Assembly: GCF_014077095.1 (NCBI RefSeq) | Contig: NZ_JACGVG010000036.1 | Location: 248,001 to 312,000, forward strand | Direction of reading: 5' to 3' | From: Colwellia sp. MB02u-6 | GTDB taxonomy: Bacteria > Pseudomonadota > Gammaproteobacteria > Enterobacterales > Alteromonadaceae | Length of the DNA stretch: 64,000 nt | Shown: in pieces, positions 1-8,967 of the stretch | Position numbering within the stretch: the stretch's first letter is position 1 | How the letters are laid out: each line of letters begins with the position of its first letter | Position numbers and translations under genes: made by a program | Notes under the pieces: generated by a model | What the model saw: only the letters and a program-made list of their open reading frames with translations | The model's database searches: none | What the model was told of the DNA's origin: nothing

Positions 1-701
1 ATCGCACGTTCTGCCACTACGCGCAGGCGCGTTTCTTCACAGCCTAGTGGTGCTAACAGTGCTTTAATGGTGAGATCGTCAATGCGACATTCGATACCCA
101 CTGCACCTTGGCCATTCGCCGGTAACATTACTTCTGGCGCAATATATTCTCGAATACGTTCCGGCATTTTCAAACGAATAAGCCCTGCTGCAGCTAAAAT
201 AATGGCGTCATACTCACCATTGTCAAGCTTTTTAAGCCGAGTATTGACGTTACCACGTAGGTCACGAATAGTTAAGTCGGGTCGCAGGGCTTTAATTTGA
301 CATTGACGACGTAAACTTGATGTACCGACAATCGCACCTTGGGGTAAGTCGCCCAAGCTATCGATAGTGTTAGAAACAAAAGCGTCGCGCGGGTCTTCGC
401 GCGGACAAATAATCTCTAGCCCCAAGCCTTCTGGAAAATCAACCGGTACATCTTTCATTGAATGCACGGCAATATCAGCACGGTCTTCTAATATAGCCAC
501 TTCAAGTTCTTTAACAAATAAGCCTTTTCCGCCAACCTTGGCGAGTGGCGTATCAAGAATAATGTCACCTTTGGTGGTCATGGGCACTAATTCAACCTGG
601 ATATCCGGATGAAAATACTCAAGTTTTGCCTTAACATATTCTGCTTGCCATAACGCCAGCGCGCTTTTACGGGTTGCAATACGTACGGTTTGTTGGGTCA
701 T
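1..701 (-). CDS. hemC: Hydroxymethylbilane synthase (porphobilinogen deaminase), C-terminus cut by the window edge
   Basis: HemC joins four porphobilinogen units into hydroxymethylbilane in cytosolic tetrapyrrole (haem) synthesis. The minus-strand frame opens with ATG at 701 ([20 protein letters not shown]) and stays open to base 1, about 233 residues of a protein usually near 310. Family landmarks are present: the [10 protein letters not shown] start, [25 protein letters not shown] and the NGQGAVGIE block. The loop with the dipyrromethane-cofactor cysteine should lie just beyond the edge and cannot be checked. It lies 21 bp downstream of cyaY on the same strand with an AAGG motif before its ATG, so the two are probably co-transcribed. 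Identity is firm; only completeness is unknown. Confidence 0.95.
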   Translation of the reverse strand, partial: MTQQTVRIATRKSALALWQAEYVKAKLEYFHPDIQVELVPMTTKGDIILDTPLAKVGGKGLFVKELEVAILEDRADIAVHSMKDVPVDFPEGLGLEIICPREDPRDAFVSNTIDSLGDLPQGAIVGTSSLRRQCQIKALRPDLTIRDLRGNVNTRLKKLDNGEYDAIILAAAGLIRLKMPERIREYIAPEVMLPANGQGAVGIECRIDDLTIKALLAPLGCEETRLRVVAERA

Positions 702-722
702 TTCAGTTACCTTATTCAATAT

Positions 723-1043
723 TTATTGCTCAGTAATGACAATAGTTTCTTCTGCTTGTTTGCTGACCGCGTTAGACATAAACTGCCATAGCTCTCCGCC
801 GCCACGCTTATCAAACCACTGATCATTTTCAAAGTGAAAATGATGGCCATTAAATTTCGTTGCTACCCAAATTTCATGTAAGGGTGCTTGCTTGTTGATA
901 ATGATTTTACTGGCATTTTTAAAGGTGAGGGTTAACATCCCGCCAACACCTTCATAATCGATATCACAACCACAATTTTCGATGGCTTCTTCTATCGCTA
1001 ATAAGATGTTTTCTGCGGCTAAGTTATACTGACTATCATTCAT
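723..1043 (-). CDS. cyaY: Frataxin-like iron-sulfur cluster assembly protein CyaY
   Basis: Bacterial frataxin, an iron-binding modulator of the cytosolic Isc iron-sulfur assembly machinery. The protein of about 106 residues (MNDSQYNLAAENIL...) shows the acidic first helix, the sheet core with LTLTFKNASKIIINKQAPLHEIWVATK, and the HFHF and GELW segments typical of CyaY. The open frame reaches upstream to 1106, but I chose the ATG at 1043 because AAGGA sits 7-8 nt before it and the length then matches the family (E. coli 106 aa). It is divergent from lptM-lysA, as in many gammaproteobacteria, and precedes hemC on the same strand. Confidence 0.93.
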   Translation of the reverse strand: MNDSQYNLAAENILLAIEEAIENCGCDIDYEGVGGMLTLTFKNASKIIINKQAPLHEIWVATKFNGHHFHFENDQWFDKRGGGELWQFMSNAVSKQAEETIVITEQ

Positions 1044-1153
1044 TGACTGTTCCTTTTTACCTGGGCTTTCAGATTGTTTAATCTTTGCTTGGTATTTGTT
1101 GGTCATGGCATTATAAAACGTCTATCATGGGAAAAAAATCGAATAAATCAATT

Positions 1154-1324
1154 ATGCGTAAAGAAATTGCAATTACTTTCTTCTGTTTGCTTAGTTTAGT
1201 CACTATAACAGGCTGCGGCATTAAAGGCCCTTTATACCAAACTCCTGAGCAACAGCAAGAGAACTTACCAAAAACAAGCCCAGAAATTGATAAAAGCAGT
1301 AATAAAAGCAATTTAGAACCATAG
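1154..1324 (+). CDS. lptM: Small outer-membrane lipoprotein LptM (YifL family)
   Basis: A short lipoprotein of about 56 residues. The sequence shows a basic start (MRKE), a hydrophobic stretch, and a lipobox ending TITGC followed by GIKGPLY, the conserved motif of the LptM/YifL family. In E. coli, LptM assists maturation of the LptD/E lipopolysaccharide translocon in the outer membrane (family knowledge). The C-terminal tail is polar and low in complexity. An in-frame ATG at 1127 would give a longer N-region; neither start has a strong ribosome site, so the start is uncertain. It heads the lysA-dapF-DUF484-yigB cluster, 11 bp before lysA. Confidence 0.85.
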   Translation: MRKEIAITFFCLLSLVTITGCGIKGPLYQTPEQQQENLPKTSPEIDKSSNKSNLEP

Positions 1325-1335
1325 GAATAACGGCA

Positions 1336-2586
1336 TTGGACTTTTTTAATCGTAAAGAACATTCATTATACGCTGAACACTGTTCGGTTGCTGAGTTAGC
1401 AAAGCAATACGGAACACCACTTTATATCTACTCTCGAGCAACTATTGAGCGTCATTGGCATGCTTTTGACCAAGCGGCTGGAGAGCGCCCACATCTGGTT
1501 TGTTATGCTGTTAAAGCCAATAGTAATATTGCGGTTTTAAATGTCATGGCGCGGTTAGGGTCCGGCTTTGATATCGTTTCAAAAGGCGAGTTGATGCGAG
1601 TGATTAAAGCCGGTGGCGATCCAAAAAAGGTCGTATTTTCAGGTGTTGGTAAAACCTCAGAAGAAATAGCTTACGCGCTAAATTTGGGTATTTACTGTTT
1701 TAATGTCGAATCTGCCGCAGAGTTAGACCGTATCCAAGCTGTTGCGCTAGAGTTAAACAAAATGGCGCCCATTTCATTACGGGTTAATCCTGATGTTGAT
1801 GCTGGCACACACCCTTATATTTCAACTGGTTTAAAAGAGAATAAGTTCGGTATTAGTATTGAGCAAGCACCTAAGTTTTATCAATACGCCACCACCTTGT
1901 CTCATATTAATATTCAAGGGGTTGATTGCCATATTGGTTCACAACTGACAGAAATTGCCCCGTTTTTAGACGCACTCGATCGGGTATTAAAGTTAGTTGA
2001 CGCATTAGCTGAACAAGGTATTACATTGTCTCACATCGATGTCGGTGGTGGTTTAGGTGTTTGTTACGACGATGAGCAGCCGCCTCACCCTAAAGAATAT
2101 GCCAAAGCAATTGCAGAAAAGTTAGCTGGTCGTGATCTAACGCTTATCTATGAACCGGGCCGAGCCATCATGGCTAATGCCGGTATTTTGGTGACCGAAG
2201 TAGAATATATCAAAATCAGTGAAGAGCGTAATTTTGCTATTGTTGATGCGGCAATGAATGATTTGATCAGACCGGCATTATATCAAGCATGGCAGGCGAT
2301 TATTCCAGTTGAACAACGTGATGATGTGACCAGTGCACAATACGACGTGGTTGGCCCAATATGTGAAACCGGTGATTTTCTGGGTAAGGATCGAGCACTG
2401 GCGATAAGTGCGGGCGACTTACTAGCGATACGCAGTGCTGGTGCCTATGGTTTTACCATGAGTTCAAATTACAATAGTCGGCCACGTGCTGCAGAAGTGA
2501 TGGTGGATGGCAGCGCCAGTTATTTAGTCAGAAAACGCGAAACCTTAAGCCAATTGTGGCTAGGTGAAAGCTTGTTACCTTTATAG
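1336..2586 (+). CDS. lysA: Diaminopimelate decarboxylase
   Basis: Catalyses the last step of lysine synthesis, decarboxylating meso-diaminopimelate with pyridoxal phosphate. The 416 residues match the fold-III PLP decarboxylase family: the PLP lysine lies in CYAVKAN (Lys60), followed by HIGSQL, the phosphate-binding GGGLGV, YEPGRA, and the CETGD motif whose cysteine comes from the partner subunit. The start is a TTG at 1336, supported by AGGAA about 8 nt upstream; no suitable ATG gives the full N-terminus. It is packed between lptM and dapF, pairing the enzyme with the epimerase that makes its substrate. Confidence 0.96.
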   Translation: MDFFNRKEHSLYAEHCSVAELAKQYGTPLYIYSRATIERHWHAFDQAAGERPHLVCYAVKANSNIAVLNVMARLGSGFDIVSKGELMRVIKAGGDPKKVVFSGVGKTSEEIAYALNLGIYCFNVESAAELDRIQAVALELNKMAPISLRVNPDVDAGTHPYISTGLKENKFGISIEQAPKFYQYATTLSHINIQGVDCHIGSQLTEIAPFLDALDRVLKLVDALAEQGITLSHIDVGGGLGVCYDDEQPPHPKEYAKAIAEKLAGRDLTLIYEPGRAIMANAGILVTEVEYIKISEERNFAIVDAAMNDLIRPALYQAWQAIIPVEQRDDVTSAQYDVVGPICETGDFLGKDRALAISAGDLLAIRSAGAYGFTMSSNYNSRPRAAEVMVDGSASYLVRKRETLSQLWLGESLLPL

Positions 2587-2603
2587 TGTGAGATTGGATG
2601 TAA

Positions 2604-3434
2604 ATGTTAATCAATTTTTCTAAAATGCACGGTTTAGGTAACGATTTTATCGTCATCGATAATGTCACCCAAAATGTTTTTTTATCGAATGAGCAAATTA
2701 AACAACTGGCCGATCGAAATTTTGGTATTGGCTTTGATCAAGTGCTCATTGTTGAACCTCCTTATGATCCAGATTTAGATTTTCATTATCGAATCTTTAA
2801 TGCCGATGGCAGTGAAGTTGGGCAATGTGGCAATGGCGCACGTTGTTTTGCGAAATTTGTCCGCTTAAAAGGTTTAACGAATAAACATAAAATAAAGGTG
2901 TCAACGCAATCAGGTAAAATGACCTTGTTTATTGAGCGTGACGGCAATGTGTCAGTCAATATGCCGGTACCACAATTTGAACCAGCGAAAATTCCCTTTA
3001 CCGCGCAAAAAGCAGAAGGCACTTATATTCTGCGAAGCGACGACGAAACTGTGCTTTGTGGTGTTGTATCAATGGGTAACCCGCACTGCGTTTTAACGGT
3101 AGATAATGTCAAAGAAGCACCAGTAGACCTATTGGGCAGAGCTTTGTCATTGCATGAACGTTTTCCTCAACAAGCGAATATTAGCTTTATGCAAGTGGTG
3201 TCAGCTGAATATATTAAACTGCGGGTTTATGAACGTGGCGCTGCTGAAACACTCGCTTGTGGTAGTGGCGCATGTGCTGCTGTTGTTGTTGGTCAAATGC
3301 AAAAGAAACTTAATCGACAAGTCTTGGTTGATTTACCTGGGGGGCAACTGAAGATTTTTTGGAAAGGCCCAGGTAATTTGGTCAAAATGACAGGTCCCGC
3401 TGTGCATGTCTTCGATGGGCAAATAAATCTATGA
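2604..3434 (+). CDS. dapF: Diaminopimelate epimerase
   Basis: Converts LL- to meso-diaminopimelate, the branch point to lysine and peptidoglycan, by a cofactor-free two-cysteine mechanism. The 276 residues carry both catalytic blocks: GQCGNGARC (Cys75) in the first half and ACGSGACAA near residue 220 in the second. The N-terminal KMHGLGNDF is also characteristic. It lies 17 bp after lysA, and its TGA overlaps the ATG of the DUF484 gene by 4 nt (ATGA), so translation of the two is probably coupled. Length is normal and nothing is missing. Confidence 0.97.
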   Translation: MLINFSKMHGLGNDFIVIDNVTQNVFLSNEQIKQLADRNFGIGFDQVLIVEPPYDPDLDFHYRIFNADGSEVGQCGNGARCFAKFVRLKGLTNKHKIKVSTQSGKMTLFIERDGNVSVNMPVPQFEPAKIPFTAQKAEGTYILRSDDETVLCGVVSMGNPHCVLTVDNVKEAPVDLLGRALSLHERFPQQANISFMQVVSAEYIKLRVYERGAAETLACGSGACAAVVVGQMQKKLNRQVLVDLPGGQLKIFWKGPGNLVKMTGPAVHVFDGQINL

Positions 3435-4141
3435 ATAAAGATAAAAATAAAGTGATACAAGCGAGTGAACAGACCCTAAAATCAGCTGCTGAAATACAGT
3501 TAACCGATGAATTAATTGTCAGCTATCTGCAACAACATCCTGAGTTTTTTAATCGTCAAGCCGAGTTTGTGACCAGCTTAAGGTTGCCAGATCATCAACG
3601 TGGCGCTATTTCCTTAGTTGAGCGTCAATTATTACAACAACGCGAAAAAATTCATAATTTGGAAGAAGAAATCACCCAACTCATGGTGATCGCAAACCAA
3701 AATGAACAATTATTTGCCTTATACAGCGATCTGTATTTACGTTTACTCGATTGCACAACCGCAGCAGAATTACTTGATTGTTTGCATCAGGCGACCACTA
3801 AGTTGTTATCGTTTGACGCCTTTAAAGTATGGTTAATAAAGCCAATCTCGGTCAATCACAGTGCTTTAATTACTGATGATTGTGCAGAAATAATGGCTAG
3901 CCGATTAAGTAAAGATGAATACTATTTTGGCCGCTTACAACAAAGTGAACAAGAATTGATTTTTGCTCAAGCAAGCACTGGGTCAGTGGTTTTAGTACGA
4001 CTGACACACCACCAAGAAGATATCGGTTTTTTAGCCATTAGTAGCCGAGATGCTGAGCATTTTGATCCGCGTATGGATACCTTATTGCTAAACCAATTTA
4101 AAAAATTGGTGGCAAAACTTTTACATCAGCACCTCTATTAG
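3431..4141 (+). CDS. DUF484 family protein (GAF-like fold)
   Basis: A 236-residue protein of the DUF484 family (E. coli YigA is a relative). The N-terminal part has the family signature [13 protein letters not shown] (around residues 28-40), then a glutamine/glutamate-rich predicted coiled coil ([17 protein letters not shown]). A GAF-like domain follows, ending in an LDTLLLNQF type helix. The biochemical role is not established. Its usual neighbour downstream is the recombinase xerC; here the HAD gene follows after only 11 bp and xerC is absent. Start ATG overlaps the dapF stop. Confidence 0.88.
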   Translation: MNKDKNKVIQASEQTLKSAAEIQLTDELIVSYLQQHPEFFNRQAEFVTSLRLPDHQRGAISLVERQLLQQREKIHNLEEEITQLMVIANQNEQLFALYSDLYLRLLDCTTAAELLDCLHQATTKLLSFDAFKVWLIKPISVNHSALITDDCAEIMASRLSKDEYYFGRLQQSEQELIFAQASTGSVVLVRLTHHQEDIGFLAISSRDAEHFDPRMDTLLLNQFKKLVAKLLHQHLY

Positions 4142-4152
4142 GTAGAAACATT

Positions 4153-4878
4153 GTGAGATTTTATCGCCGATTACACCCCTTTCATGCGATTAGCTTTGAT
4201 TTAGACGACACCTTATATAGCAATAAACCGATTATGGTGGCAACCGATCAAAAGATGGTCACTTATTTAAAAAAAAGCTTGAGTGGTTATGGCATTGATA
4301 GCCACTCATATCGTTTTGATTTTAGCTTTTGGTGGCCTTTTCGCCAGCAGGTTATTGCACAATCACCAGAACTACAGCATGACGTGGGCTTATTGCGGGA
4401 AAAAATTTATTACCTAGGCGCACTGTCGCTTGGCTTAACAAGTACAGAGGCCAATATTTTTGCTGCTACCGCTTTAGCTTATTTTGTTGAACAACGTAGT
4501 AACTTTACTTTACCGCAACAGACCCATGATTTTCTGAGTTTTCTTCAGCGCAAGATGCCGTTAGTGGCGATTTCTAACGGTAATGTTGATACCCAAAAAA
4601 TAGGTATCGCAAAGTACTTTACTGAACACTTTCATGCATCGATTGACAACAAATTAAAACCTGACCGCGATATGTTTGATAAAACCTGTACGGCTTTGCA
4701 ACTTCGCCCTAAACAACTACTCCATGTCGGCGATTGTGGTAAAAATGATGTTTTTGGTGCTATTAATGCTGGCTGTCAAACCGCCTGGTTAAACCCATAT
4801 AAAGTTGGTAAACCACTAAAAATCCTTCCAACTCTTGCGCTTGACAACATTGAGCAGCTCGCCAAAATATTGACATAA
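4153..4878 (+). CDS. yigB: HAD-superfamily phosphatase, YigB type
   Basis: In E. coli, YigB acts on flavin mononucleotide and other small phosphates (family knowledge). HAD motifs are visible in order: motif I FDLDDTLY with the nucleophile Asp16 and Asp18, motif II AISNGN, motif III lysine in NKLKPDRDMF, and motif IV HVGDCGKNDVFGA. The start MRFYR matches the E. coli protein and uses GTG at 4153. It is 241 residues long, of normal size. It is the last gene of the lptM-lysA-dapF cluster, ahead of a 183-bp gap and uvrD. No xerC lies before it. Confidence 0.9.
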   Translation: MRFYRRLHPFHAISFDLDDTLYSNKPIMVATDQKMVTYLKKSLSGYGIDSHSYRFDFSFWWPFRQQVIAQSPELQHDVGLLREKIYYLGALSLGLTSTEANIFAATALAYFVEQRSNFTLPQQTHDFLSFLQRKMPLVAISNGNVDTQKIGIAKYFTEHFHASIDNKLKPDRDMFDKTCTALQLRPKQLLHVGDCGKNDVFGAINAGCQTAWLNPYKVGKPLKILPTLALDNIEQLAKILT

Positions 4879-5061
4879 ATTATTGTATTTATTACTTTTA
4901 ACTAGTAACTTTCAAGTAATACTGTAAAAAGCTAGCCTGAAGATGAATTAATGCCAAGTAGATCACTTTATTAGTTAGCTTGGCATAAGGATAGCGTTAT
5001 CAAAATAGTGCTGAACTTGCTATGATAGGGTTATATTTTCGCTTTTTGATTTTACCTCGCT

Positions 5062-7236
5062 ATGGATGTTTCTGAATTACTTGAATCGTTGAACGATAAA
5101 CAACGAGATGTTGTTGCCGCACCACTACAAAATATGCTGGTGCTTGCCGGTGCCGGTAGCGGTAAAACCCGGGTTTTAGTGCAACGTATTGCTTGGTTAA
5201 TGAAAGTTGAACACGCATCTCCTCATAGTATTTTAGCGGTGACTTTTACCAATAAAGCGGCGGCTGAAATGCGAGCCCGTGTTGAACAAACCGTTGATGG
5301 TAATGTACAAGGCATGTGGGTTGGTACTTTTCATGGCTTAGCGCATCGTTTATTGCGTATGCATTTTCAAGAAGCGAAATTGCCACAAAGTTTTCAAGTG
5401 CTTGACTCAGACGATCAGCTACGCATGATTAAACGCATTGTGCGCTCGTTAGAGCTTGATGAAAAACGCTGGCCTCCAAAACAATTTCTTTGGTATATCA
5501 ATGGTAAAAAAGATGAAGGCTTACGCCCGCAACATATTGATAGCCAACATGACGTAACTGAAGAACTTTTTGTTAAAGTTTATCGGGTTTATCAAGACAC
5601 TTGTGACCGTGCAGGCTTAGTCGACTTCGCTGAATTATTACTTCGCGCCCATGAGCTTTGGTTAAATAATCCAGAGTTATTACAGCATTATCAACAGCGC
5701 TTTGCTCATGTCTTAGTTGATGAGTTTCAAGACACTAACGCAATTCAATATGCTTGGTTAAACTTGTTAGGCCAGAAAAGTGGCAAGGTCATGATTGTTG
5801 GTGACGACGACCAATCTATATATGGCTGGCGTGGCGCAAAAATTGAAAATATCCAACGTTTTTTGCAAGACTTTGATGGCGCAAAAACGATTAAACTTGA
5901 GCAGAATTATCGCTCATCTGCCAATATTTTAAAGGCCGCTAATCAGCTAATTGACAACAATAATAATCGTCTGGGTAAAGATTTATGGACCGAAGATGAT
6001 GCCGGTGAAAAAATATCTATTTATACTGCATTCAATGAAATAGATGAAGCACGTTTTATTGCCGGACGCATTGCTGATTGGCAAAAAGATGATGGTTCAC
6101 TTGATGATGTTGCGATTTTATATCGCAGTAATGCGCAGTCACGTTTAATGGAAGAAGCCTTAATTCAAGCGCAATTACCTTACCGCATATATGGTGGATT
6201 ACGATTTTTTGAACGTCAAGAGATTAAAGATGCGCTGGCTTACTTAAGGTTATTAAATAATCGTGATGACGATGCCGCCTTTGAACGGGTCATTAATACC
6301 CCAACCCGTGGCATTGGTAATCAAACCTTAAGTTTAGTGCGTGATGGCGCAAGAAACTTAGAATGTACCTTGTGGCAAGCATGCCAACATATGGTGCAAA
6401 ATAAGGAACTCAAAGGCCGAAGTGCTAAGGTTATTCAACAGTTTATCAATGTTATTGATCAGCTAGAAGACGACTCAAACAAGTTAAATCTTGACCAGCA
6501 AGCCAACTATGTTATTCAACATTCGGGCTTAAAGGCGATGTATCAAGCCGAAAAAGGTGAGCGTGCTGAAGCTCGTATTGAAAACTTAAATGAGCTAGTT
6601 AACGCTTGTCAAACTTTTGAGGTTGACCCTGAGCTTGAAGAAGAACAAAGCCCACTGACCGCTTTTTTAACCCATGCAGCGCTAGAATCTGGTCAGTCAC
6701 AAGCCGATGATCATGAGCCTGCGGTACAGTTAATGACCATGCACTCAGCTAAAGGCTTAGAGTTTCCACTGGTTTTTATTGCGGGTTTAGAAGAAGGTAT
6801 GTTTCCTTCGCAGCAGTCTGTTGAAGACCATGGTCGCTTAGAAGAAGAGCGACGTTTGTGCTATGTTGGTATGACCAGGGCGATGAAAAAGTTATATTTA
6901 TGCCATGCAGAAAGCCGTCGATTGTATGGTCAAGAAAAAAATCACAAGCCGAGTCGCTTTTTGAGAGAACTACCTGACGATTGTACTGAGGCTATTCGTC
7001 TACAAAATCAAGTGAAGAAACCCGTCACAACAGGGAAATTTTCATCAGCCCTGACCTTAGAAACATTTGGCAATTCTGGCTTTAAACTTGGCCAAAATGT
7101 TCGTCATAAAAAGTTTGGTGATGGTGTGGTATTAAACTACGAAGGTAGTGGTCCGCAAAGCCGTATCCAAGTTAACTTTGCTGACGTGGGTTGTAAGTGG
7201 CTTGTTGTTGCTTATGCGAACTTAGAAACACTGTAA
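5062..7236 (+). CDS. uvrD: DNA helicase II, UvrD
   Basis: Superfamily 1A 3'-5' helicase used in methyl-directed mismatch repair and nucleotide excision repair. All motifs are present in the 724 residues: Walker A AGAGSGKT (29-36), [19 protein letters not shown] (Walker B), [35 protein letters not shown], and VGMTRAMKKL. The C-terminal Tudor-like segment (GQNVRHKKFGDGVV) is UvrD-specific and separates it from Rep, which is encoded at 36 kb. Starts at an ATG 183 bp after yigB. I found no convincing LexA box (CTG-N10-CAG) upstream. Confidence 0.97.
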   Translation: MDVSELLESLNDKQRDVVAAPLQNMLVLAGAGSGKTRVLVQRIAWLMKVEHASPHSILAVTFTNKAAAEMRARVEQTVDGNVQGMWVGTFHGLAHRLLRMHFQEAKLPQSFQVLDSDDQLRMIKRIVRSLELDEKRWPPKQFLWYINGKKDEGLRPQHIDSQHDVTEELFVKVYRVYQDTCDRAGLVDFAELLLRAHELWLNNPELLQHYQQRFAHVLVDEFQDTNAIQYAWLNLLGQKSGKVMIVGDDDQSIYGWRGAKIENIQRFLQDFDGAKTIKLEQNYRSSANILKAANQLIDNNNNRLGKDLWTEDDAGEKISIYTAFNEIDEARFIAGRIADWQKDDGSLDDVAILYRSNAQSRLMEEALIQAQLPYRIYGGLRFFERQEIKDALAYLRLLNNRDDDAAFERVINTPTRGIGNQTLSLVRDGARNLECTLWQACQHMVQNKELKGRSAKVIQQFINVIDQLEDDSNKLNLDQQANYVIQHSGLKAMYQAEKGERAEARIENLNELVNACQTFEVDPELEEEQSPLTAFLTHAALESGQSQADDHEPAVQLMTMHSAKGLEFPLVFIAGLEEGMFPSQQSVEDHGRLEEERRLCYVGMTRAMKKLYLCHAESRRLYGQEKNHKPSRFLRELPDDCTEAIRLQNQVKKPVTTGKFSSALTLETFGNSGFKLGQNVRHKKFGDGVVLNYEGSGPQSRIQVNFADVGCKWLVVAYANLETL

Positions 7237-7261
7237 ATTCACAAGACAGTACACTGTCTAA

Positions 7262-7294
7262 CCGTTGCAACGAGTTTAACATCAGTTGCAACGG
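7262..7294. repeat. Inverted repeat of the palindrome GTTGCAAC downstream of uvrD
   Basis: Two 10-bp arms, 7262-7271 and 7285-7294, are exact reverse complements separated by 13 nt, and each holds the self-complementary octamer GTTGCAAC. It can fold as a hairpin at the uvrD/rarD convergent junction. No T-run follows on either strand, so it is a weak terminator at best; a protein-binding pair of sites is another reading. Nothing else is recognisable between 7237 and 7384. Confidence 0.45.
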
Positions 7295-7384
7295 CCTAAC
7301 TCTAGAGCGGCTATTAACCCGGTTTAAAACACAATGGCAGATAAGAATTTCTAATCTATCACTCTCTGCACTATTTTTTTCTCA

Positions 7385-8296
7385 TTATGTTGTGGCTGGT
7401 TTTATAGCCTGTCTTCTAGCTTTTACTGAATCAAAACTAAAGATGGCTAATGCGGTCCAGATGCAGGCGAAAGTAATTAATTTAGCAAAATATAATGGCT
7501 CTTGGTAATAAAACGTTGCCAAAATAAACATGATGCTTGGGCCGATATATTGAAAAAAGCCTAAAGCAGTTAAGGTCATACGTTTTGTTGCAGCAGAAAA
7601 GCATAACAAGGGGGCGGTAGTGACAATGCCAGTACAAACCAAGAGCATATTTAATGACATATCGTTGTCTAACATATTAGTTGTACTTGTTTTTAAAAAC
7701 ACTAACCAATAAATCAAAGCTATTGGTAACATCATCAGTGACTCGATCAGTAAGCCGACAAATGAGTCTAAAGGCATGGTTTTACGTAATAAGCCATAAG
7801 TACCAAAGGTGGCAGCCAGTGCTAATGAAATCATCGGTAGTGACCCAACCATAAAGAGTTGAATCATCACACCTATAAAGGCAAGTCCAACGGCAAATAG
7901 CTGCCAAGGTCGCAAGCGTTCACCTAGAAATATAACCCCTAACGCGACACTGAAAAGTGGATTAATGTAATAGCCTAGGCTGGCATCAAGTAAATGGCCA
8001 TTGTTAACCGCCCAAATAAACATAAACCAATTCACGGCAAGCAGTGTCGCTGAAATGGTTAATCGCATGACTATTTTGGGCTGAGTAATGGTGGCAATAA
8101 AGTTATGCGATCTTTTGGTCAGTAGCACAACTAAGATTAATAAAACGGTCGACCAAACCACGCGATGTACTAAAATTTCATCCGCGTTAATATGGTCTAT
8201 TAATTTAAAATATAGTGGGGCGATACCCCACATAGTATAGGCACTAACGGCACTAATAATCCCGCCACGTAAGGCAGTTTTTTCAGATATTGGCAT
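7385..8296 (-). CDS. rarD: EamA-family permease, RarD type
   Basis: A 303-residue inner-membrane protein with about ten hydrophobic segments in two EamA repeats. The opening (RGGIISAVSAYTMWGIAPLYFKL) and the signatures EILVHRVVWS, NWFMFIWAVNNGH, ASLGYYINPL and ALGFFQYIGPS are those of the RarD subfamily. RarD was originally linked to chloramphenicol sensitivity; its true substrate is unknown. It is convergent with uvrD and lies on the same strand as the damaged thioesterase gene upstream of it, about 96 bp away. Confidence 0.92.
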   Translation of the reverse strand: MPISEKTALRGGIISAVSAYTMWGIAPLYFKLIDHINADEILVHRVVWSTVLLILVVLLTKRSHNFIATITQPKIVMRLTISATLLAVNWFMFIWAVNNGHLLDASLGYYINPLFSVALGVIFLGERLRPWQLFAVGLAFIGVMIQLFMVGSLPMISLALAATFGTYGLLRKTMPLDSFVGLLIESLMMLPIALIYWLVFLKTSTTNMLDNDMSLNMLLVCTGIVTTAPLLCFSAATKRMTLTALGFFQYIGPSIMFILATFYYQEPLYFAKLITFACIWTALAIFSFDSVKARRQAIKPATT

Positions 8297-8392
8297 GGAA
8301 TAAATTATGAATTAAAGTTGCTGAGATAATGACCATAATAGCATTGTTGGGTTAAACAACCCATGTTAATAATAGTGAGGGCTGTTATTACC

Positions 8393-8789
8393 CTACCAAT
8401 AAGTGCCAGTGCTGAAGGCAATATGGTCACCTTTCTCGTTATGCATCTCCATGCGGGCGGCTGCCACCTTACTACCACTACGAATAATTTTTGCTGTCGC
8501 AATACATTTTCGCCACATCCAAGTCTTAAAAGTCAGTCCGTAAATCAATAGTGCTCAAACGACTTAAGCTTTGTGCAATTATTTCAGGTGATAATTCAGC
8601 TAACTGAGTGAGGATATTTGCTGCAGCAACAAGGCCGCTGGCAAGATCAAGCGCTGAAGCCGTAACGCCGCCATGCAGTATTTTTTGTTCTGGATTACCA
8701 ATTAATTTGTCGCCCCAGACAAGACTAACAACCGAATCTTGACTATTAAGTTGGATGATTTCTAAGCTCAGTAGCTTGTTAAATGCCAT
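8393..8789 (-). pseudogene. PaaI-type hotdog thioesterase, broken by a single-base frameshift
   Basis: The first 87 codons, from ATG at 8789, encode the front of a hotdog thioesterase, including HGGVTASALDLASG, then hit a stop at 8526-8528. The rest is in the next frame: after a shift at the A-run 8528-8531 (T-run in the gene) the reading continues FKTWMWRKCIATAKIIRSGSK, then VAAARMEMHNEKG, and stops at 8393-8395. Together this makes about 132 residues, a normal length. One extra base explains it. Either the gene is inactivated or the run was miscalled; the rest of the second half is well conserved, so the event is recent if real. Confidence 0.75.
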
Positions 8790-8967
8790 GGCTTAGTTCC
8801 AATATTGAGCAAGCTGCATAAACGTCTCTTCATGTGTCATAAACTTTACTTTTGGCCCAATCAGATAAAAGAATAACAATAATTATGCAGATATTGAAAA
8901 TAAATCTCCGCACAAAGCTGTTACTGCGTTAAAATGTCAGTCGATTTTACCCAATGAAGATTGTCTG

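Noticed and set aside
4879-5061. Possible LexA box before uvrD
   Set aside because: No CTG-N10-CAG match with the expected AT-rich core could be found by eye.
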